Positions 58,545 to 64,000 of a DNA stretch of 64,000 nucleotides are shown here, one piece after another. Each line of letters begins with the position of its first letter. The stretch's first letter is position 1. The notes below the pieces were generated by a model. That model was given only the letters and a program-made list of their open reading frames with translations. It did not search any database and had not been told where the DNA came from. The position numbers were made by a program, and so were the translations under genes. This DNA is from Phialocephala subalpina (lineage: Eukaryota; Ascomycota; Leotiomycetes; Helotiales; Mollisiaceae): assembly GCA_900073065.1 (NCBI GenBank), contig FJOG01000002.1, positions 2,438,789 through 2,502,788 on the forward strand, read 5' to 3'.

Positions 58545-61478
58545 CTAACCGTAATTAGCATCGATAAAATCTTTCCCATAAAACTCCCGGAAAAATTTCT
58601 CATTCGCCTTCAGAGCCTTCTTTGCGTGTGAAAATCCTATCTTGATCCTCTCCTTAACCGCGAAAGCCTGAGCCGCGGACATGATATTCTTTATCTGAGA
58701 AGAATGTCAGTCAGACGAAGGCTAGGATTTGGTGGGGTAACTTACCTGCCGGCCGTTCAACTTGTAGGTAGCCAATTCTTCAAGCTGCTTATCTGTGATG
58801 TCTGCATATCCGGAAGAAGTGGTTGCCCGAGAGAGGAAGTTCTTCCAGACCTGCCTCCTCGCGGCTGTAGTTAAGTCATCATATCTGAGCATAAGATGGA
58901 TTCGGCTTAGAATCGCTTCATCAAACTGCGACACCCGGTTTGTCGTCAGGAACAGTATTCCCTTGTAGTATTCCAGTTTGCGGAGGAACACAGAGACAAG
59001 GCCGTTCCGGGTAAGATTATCGGACGAACGTTGCTCGAGGAAGACGTCTGCTTCGTCTAGGAGAAGAATTGCATTCCAGTGGCTAGCGATCTTGAAGATT
59101 CGAGAGAGTTGCACTTCCAGCTTTGCTGCTTCGGTCGGCAATTCTCCAGCGGAGATCTGGACAATCAGACTAGCCTTAGCAAGGTGCGAGATGGAAAACG
59201 TACTGAGTAGAGAGGCCTTTGCAGGTGCTCAGACACTGCTTCTGCTGTTAAGGTTTTTCCGACTCCAGGGGGACCACTTTTCCAAGTTAGTAAGTTGAGA
59301 TAAATGAGCGACATAGGGCCGTACTGCAAGAGCATGTTGATTCCCTTGCCCTTGCCCACGATACAGTCATCAAATTCGATGCTCGGATCAAGGCGAGCCT
59401 CCACGAGAGCCATGATGACATCTCTTTGCGCCTCGGGAATCGATAGGCAATCGAATGGTAACGATGACCATTCAATCTCTCTGATACCGGCGACCGCAAA
59501 CTCCGCTGCGTTAGAAGTTAGTGGAATGTCTATATCAAAATAGGTGAGATAAAACTCACCCCAGAGCTTCTCGCCAAAACTGAAACCTAGCACAGTCGGG
59601 CAGCAAATAAGCAAATCGTGCTCCTTTAGCTCGGCCGGCTCAACATCTTCGCTTTGGACTGGCTTAGGTAGTGGTAGAGGCGGGTCGTTGGATGCATTCC
59701 GAATTCGAGTCCCGGCTAGGTCAGTACGTGGTCTAGAGTAATTGGGATTCATCTTCCAAAAGAAGTCGGCATCGATCATAACCCGGCTGTCGACGGACAC
59801 CGCCACCGGCTCTCCTTCGTTCATGACAAATGCTTCACCCTGACAGTAGATATGGTGAGTGCCTATTAGGGAGACGAACTTCCGACCACAGTTAACAAGG
59901 TCGGACTTGATCTGTTCTTCGTCTGAATGGTATTTGAGAGGGAAAGCTGGGAGGGTATTAATGCGTTGCGTCCCGCGAAATTTTGGAATAACCAGCTCGA
60001 TAGAAGCCTTGCCGAACGCTATGCCATCAAAATCGAAATACCGGCAGTCCATATTAAAATACTTCATCTTCCACCTATTCATCTTTTCTTCGGCAAAATC
60101 ATAAGTAACGCATCGCGGTTTTTTGGTCCCAGAACAAGTAGTGTAAACCGGGGTGTTTGGTTTGAAGAGTGCCCAGAGCAGATCATACGTGATCTCACCA
60201 TGTTTAAGGAGCGGGAGGAGACGCTCGGTCGTAGGGTTATAGATCTTCTTCACGCATTCGATCAATAGATCGAGGTGTTTCATGGACGTTATGTCGGCCC
60301 GAATGGTGCTTCGATGCGATTCAAGCTCCGGGAGGTAGTGGTATAGGAGATGTCGCTCGACCTATGCCCGGCTTAGTGGGGGGTTAATTCCTACAAGAAA
60401 ATACTTACTGTTGGCTTTTCTTCCATCAAACTTATCCCATAAACATCCTTCAAAACATCTCTCAAAACATCTCGGAGCTCTTTCGATTTGACATCGATAT
60501 AGAAGGTCGGGTCTTTGGTGTGCCTGTCTAAAAGCTTGTTAATATAGAAACATTTTCAAAGGTAGTTACTACTTGCCACTCCGCGTGCGCATAACAAACA
60601 CATATTCATCTAGCGTGTTCGCTCTCGCCGCTGAAAATTCCTGAATCTTGTACTCAGACTCTTCCTCATCCCACCTAAATGGATTGTCAGCCAGAGTTTG
60701 ATTATGCCATTGGAGCCATACACTTCATTCACCGTCTTGAATTCTAGCTTGGAAGCTGGAGCTGTCTCAGGCTGTTCTCGAGCATCAGTTTTCGCACCTT
60801 CGGCCGTCTTGACTGAGTCTGGCGATTTTGGTGGAGGCCCCTGCTGGGTACTGAAAGACTTGAGAATGTCCAAGAACTGTTGGACATGCTCAGTAGTCAC
60901 AATCTGCGCAGATGGCTGGCTTGCCTGACCGGGAGCTGGCGAACAGGGTTCGGTTGGGGTCGCCTCTGAAGCATCATCGGGGGGTGTATGAGAGCGGGTG
61001 CAGTTCGGGGCACGACCAGGGGCTATCTCCATGTCCATGACGGCTTTGACCAACTCTTCTTGGGCGTCGCTCGAGGTATTGAAGCACTTGGGGAATGATA
61101 GATCCGGGCTGCTCGGTGGTGCAAAGGGCAAGAAGGTTTGAACCATCTCGGTTGAGACTTTCGTCGTTGAAGATTCCTCATCCCACCTAAATAGATCGTC
61201 AGCAAAGTTTGATTTACACTCCGTTTGAGGAATATTAACTTAGAAGCTCCCGCTATCTCAAGTTTGGCATCTTCGGATATCCTTGGTGGCTTCGAGATGA
61301 GTTGCTCAACGCCATCAATTGCTTCCCTAGGTGATTTCCTGTGTGCCACAAGAGACGACGAAATTCCAGCTGGGCCGAATTTCAGCTCTGGCACCATGGC
61401 AGCAAATTCGTGGATCGAGGCTTGGGCACCCGAGATTGGTTGAATTGGTAGGGAGCCATTCTTATTGGATTCTGCCAT
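58545..61478 (-). CDS. DUF7025/AAA+ ATPase, 845 aa
   Basis: Nine exons: 61478-61240, 61186-60722, 60674-60573, 60523-60409, 60361-59560, 59505-59325, 59276-59204, 59156-58746 and 58694-58545. All donors and acceptors are canonical and all phases close. The N-terminal 230 residues are disordered (Pro/Ser/Glu). Residues about 330-480 match the DUF7025 region of fungal AAA proteins: YDLLWALFKPNTPVYTTC, YFDFDGIAFGKASIELVI, SVDSRVMIDADFFWKMNP. Then come Walker A GPPGVGKTLTAEA (about 636), ISAGELP, Walker B AILLLDEADVF, sensor 1 LFLTTNRVSQFD, and arginine finger region AILSRIHLMLRYD. The C-terminus is FYGKDFIDANYG. Both ATPase motifs are intact. Substrate is unknown. The exon 1/2 and exon 2/3 boundaries look like a tandem duplication. 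Confidence 0.85.
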
Positions 61479-62719
61479 TATTGGAAAGTGTTGTAGAGAC
61501 ATTGTCAAGTAGAGGACGACGTGGTGGCTTTGATGCGCGTGACAAAGAAGTTGCTTGAAGAGTTTGGAGGAATGTAGAAGGGGGCGATGATCAAACCTGG
61601 GGGGAAACCTATACCCAATATATATCCATCCCTATGCAAATCTTCGCATTGGAATTCTAGTCTATCTTGGGAGACCAACGCTAGAGACATAACGCCGGTT
61701 TCCTCATCTGTCCACGGTTGCAGCAAGATGCATTGGCGCCTTCATCGATTGATGTGATTTATTGATGCATGATGCAGAAAACGTGGGGCGAAGTAATACA
61801 TTGAAGTAGATTACGATACTGTACACAGGAACCCAGTCTTCCCACTTGAGAAGAAAGGTGTCTGATTGAGACGCAGGAGCCAGATAGATACCTACGATCG
61901 AATAAGACGGTTGAATGAGAAGCCGACTCCTACTATTGCAGTTGGTGCCGAAGTAAAAGATATGCATTGCTCCAGATGAGTTAGAAGTGTGATGTTGGAT
62001 ATTGACTGAGCGGGAGCGTCCCGGATAGGATCCGTGATTGGAGTCTCAAAGTTTTCAGATATTACCACCATCCCTCTTCTGACACACAGCTCCGCATGTT
62101 GCATTGACCATGGGAAACAATCAAGATACCCCACGTAGACAATATGATACATGAACGATAGTGCTATGCAACTGGGAATCGTATCTCTCGATCGGTGGCA
62201 CGTATGCTGCATTATCAACCCCAAAGCAGCTAACGGGTCATGATTGATGCACAGTGACTGGCCCTTGAATAATCATGGCTGATTTCATAGGGCTATGATC
62301 CGAAAGGTGGACAAAATTATTGAATGGAGAAGTATGTTCAGATTGTAAGACATGATTGAGGGTTGGAGTACCGACTCCACAGTGTCCCCAGGAACAATGA
62401 TCGTAAGCCAATGGATCAGAACGTATTACCCCTCGATGGCTTAGCCCGCATATGCAGAATTATTCTAGGCCGCCACACGACGGGTGCACACTCATAGAGG
62501 ATATTGGTAGGTTGAGAAATTTGTGAGGCTAAAATAATTGCACATTATTGGATTGGATTTCCTGTCTCGCTTAGAAACTGGGTGCATGGTCTGTTTTGAC
62601 CCTAGCCACCCAGTACCAAAATGCGGGGTTCTGAACTACTATTCATTTAGCCGCTCAACCCGAGCGTCAGCACATTCATTTCTCGCTCCCATGAACGCTA
62701 TCATTTTGGCCCACTCAAC
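61479..62719. other. intergenic region between divergent genes, no gene seen
   Basis: 1.24 kb between the divergent starts at 61478 and 62720. Minus-strand frames of 70-110 codons (61505-62224) overlap each other in different frames and have no start context, domain or splice logic. It presumably contains two promoters and possibly noncoding transcripts. Confidence 0.4.
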
Positions 62720-63976
62720 ATGACGATTACGACAGGCAAATTTATTTCGCAACTTGCGACTACAGTTACGAAACTCGAGTCATTGGTTCGGAGCCTTCAG
62801 AGCTCTAGCTTCCATCCCTCCAAACAGCATTACCAAACACTCACAGATTTGAGCCTAAGGATCACGGAGTGTGGGGCTAATCTTCCGATACAAGTCGCAG
62901 CTCTCAAAAACCGACGGGCAGAACCGTTTTTTGAGGAAGGCAGAAAACTCATCTCCCAGGCACAGCTAGAGATAACAAAGCTTATAACCAATGCCAAATT
63001 GGAAGATCGAGTAATATTCGGGAGGAATATAGTCTATTTCTTTAATGGTCAAAGGGATTCAGTCGTTGATTCAGACGCAACCAAGGCGAGGAAGCAATTG
63101 ACACGGGAAAGATGCGAGCGCATTTGTACTCTAAGTCCCGATGGGTTAATTTCCTGGGCAGTGGCTTTTATGCCTACCATATGGACAGCAAATTTGATGT
63201 CAAAGGATACCTTTGATTATGTATTGGAGCATATTGAGCCAGACAACTACCAGGTGTGGCCACCCGAGATATACGATATCCTGAGCGGATTAGGAGCTGA
63301 AGAGCCGTTGCAAGGATCCCACAAGTATCATGAGTTTCTGGAAGGTAAGTTCTAGTTCACTAAGAAAACTTAGCAGCAACTGATGAGTTACCAGTCGCGG
63401 AGGGCGATAAGAGAAAGACGCAGAGTACAGGCCAGCCAAGGAAACGCAAGCGTGTTTCGGATGGAGCTGCATCAGAGGGTGAACTGTTGTCGTCAGTACA
63501 GACAAGGGAATCGGTTGCCCGAACTTCAGATGACCAGTATGCCTCAAGGGAGAGTACATCTCCGAATGAAGCGACTGAAAGTGAGTTTGATTTCTTTGTT
63601 AACCTGACGGCTCCGTCGTTGACATTAGCGTAGCCCCAGTGAACAACCAGGGTGCAGAGGGCGACAAGGCAGGGCCGAGTCAAGGTGTGTTGCGTCTCCT
63701 TACAAATAGCAGACGCAAACTTAATTGATTGCAGAAGCGTCGACAAAGGAAAAGGAAAAGACAAACACGGAACCAGTAAAATACGGAGATGTCTTCTCCC
63801 TCAATATAGAAGACGCGCGGTACGCTCTGTCCTCCGACCAAGATGTTAGGGAGATATACGTCACGAATCCGAAGGCTCCACACAAAATCGGAGAGAAAAG
63901 CTCATTCCTCACGGCTTGGATTTCCGAAGACTTGGGTAAATTGTTAAGCAAACGGGGCCAACCGGTGAACTACTAA
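62720..63976 (+). CDS. orphan four-exon protein, probably nuclear
   Basis: Exons 62720-63344, 63395-63580, 63634-63684 and 63735-63976. Introns are 50-53 nt (GTAAGT, GTGAGT and GTGTGT donors). Phases close to 367 aa. Residues 1-200 are helical: QLATTVTKLESLVRSLQSS, HYQTLTDLSLRITECGANL, AQLEITKLITNAKLEDRVIF, then CTLSPDGLISWAVAFMPTIW. The middle is polar with a basic motif, GQPRKRKRVSDG. The C-terminal exon is KYGDVFSLNIEDARYALS, then VREIYVTNPKAPHKIG and ISEDLGKLLSKRGQPVNY. No domain recognised. The nuclear signal and coiled-coil-like start suggest a regulator, but this is inference. Confidence 0.55.
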
Positions 63977-64000
63977 CTTACTAATCTCATCTTTCTATCA

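Overview
The window is chromosomal DNA of a filamentous ascomycete. Introns are short (about 43-60 nt), with GTAAGT/GTATGT-type donors, CTNAC or CTGAC branch sites and AG acceptors. Genes lie 0.1-1 kb apart on both strands, and many families are typical of Pezizomycotina: 2EXR, BYS1, LysM, an AA11-like copper monooxygenase, a patatin-RING protein and DUF7025 AAA ATPases. I favour Leotiomycetes (Helotiales-like), but that rests on general resemblance of the proteins and is only an inference. Most gene models below were rebuilt by hand from open frames plus splice signals and phase arithmetic. They are marked where one junction does not close.

Layout. 1-8.5 kb: a kinase-like gene, several short nuclear/coiled-coil lineage-specific genes, two minisatellites and a protein with a divergent MADS-box-like N-terminus. 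9-17 kb: a membrane protein, a small cysteine-motif protein, a five-exon RING/patatin phospholipase gene (about 1001 aa) and three small genes, the last a four-helix membrane protein. 17.6-24 kb: an orphan gene, a 241-bp MITE-like element, a LysM secreted protein, a second four-helix membrane protein paralogous to the first, and a bromodomain gene with a one-base frame break in its acidic repeat. 24-33.5 kb: two large orphan proteins on either side of a perfect hairpin, and an AA11-like monooxygenase. 34-43 kb: a broken aminoglycoside-phosphotransferase-like fragment, a BCS1-type AAA ATPase, small zinc-type proteins, a five-exon orphan and the second copy of a 570-bp dispersed repeat. 42.6-47 kb: repeat-rich, decayed DNA with a 2EXR gene between direct repeats, a 61-bp-arm palindrome and a Ty3/gypsy relic. 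47.5-51 kb: a complete P-type calcium ATPase. 51-53.7 kb: a gene-poor tract with an AT-rich island. 53.8-64 kb: a nine-exon coiled-coil gene, a BYS1 secreted protein, a family-2 glycosyltransferase with an in-frame TAG near its start, a nine-exon DUF7025/AAA ATPase and an orphan regulatory-looking gene.

One conserved housekeeping-type gene (calcium pump) and one cell-surface glycosyltransferase sit among accessory genes: secreted proteins, RING-patatin, AAA ATPases, orphan coiled-coil proteins. No biosynthetic cluster or operon-like logic is visible. The most striking items are the RING-patatin protein, the paired four-helix proteins, the two secreted-protein genes with similar 3' flanks, the palindromes, and several genes that appear to be decaying through single-base or amber lesions.
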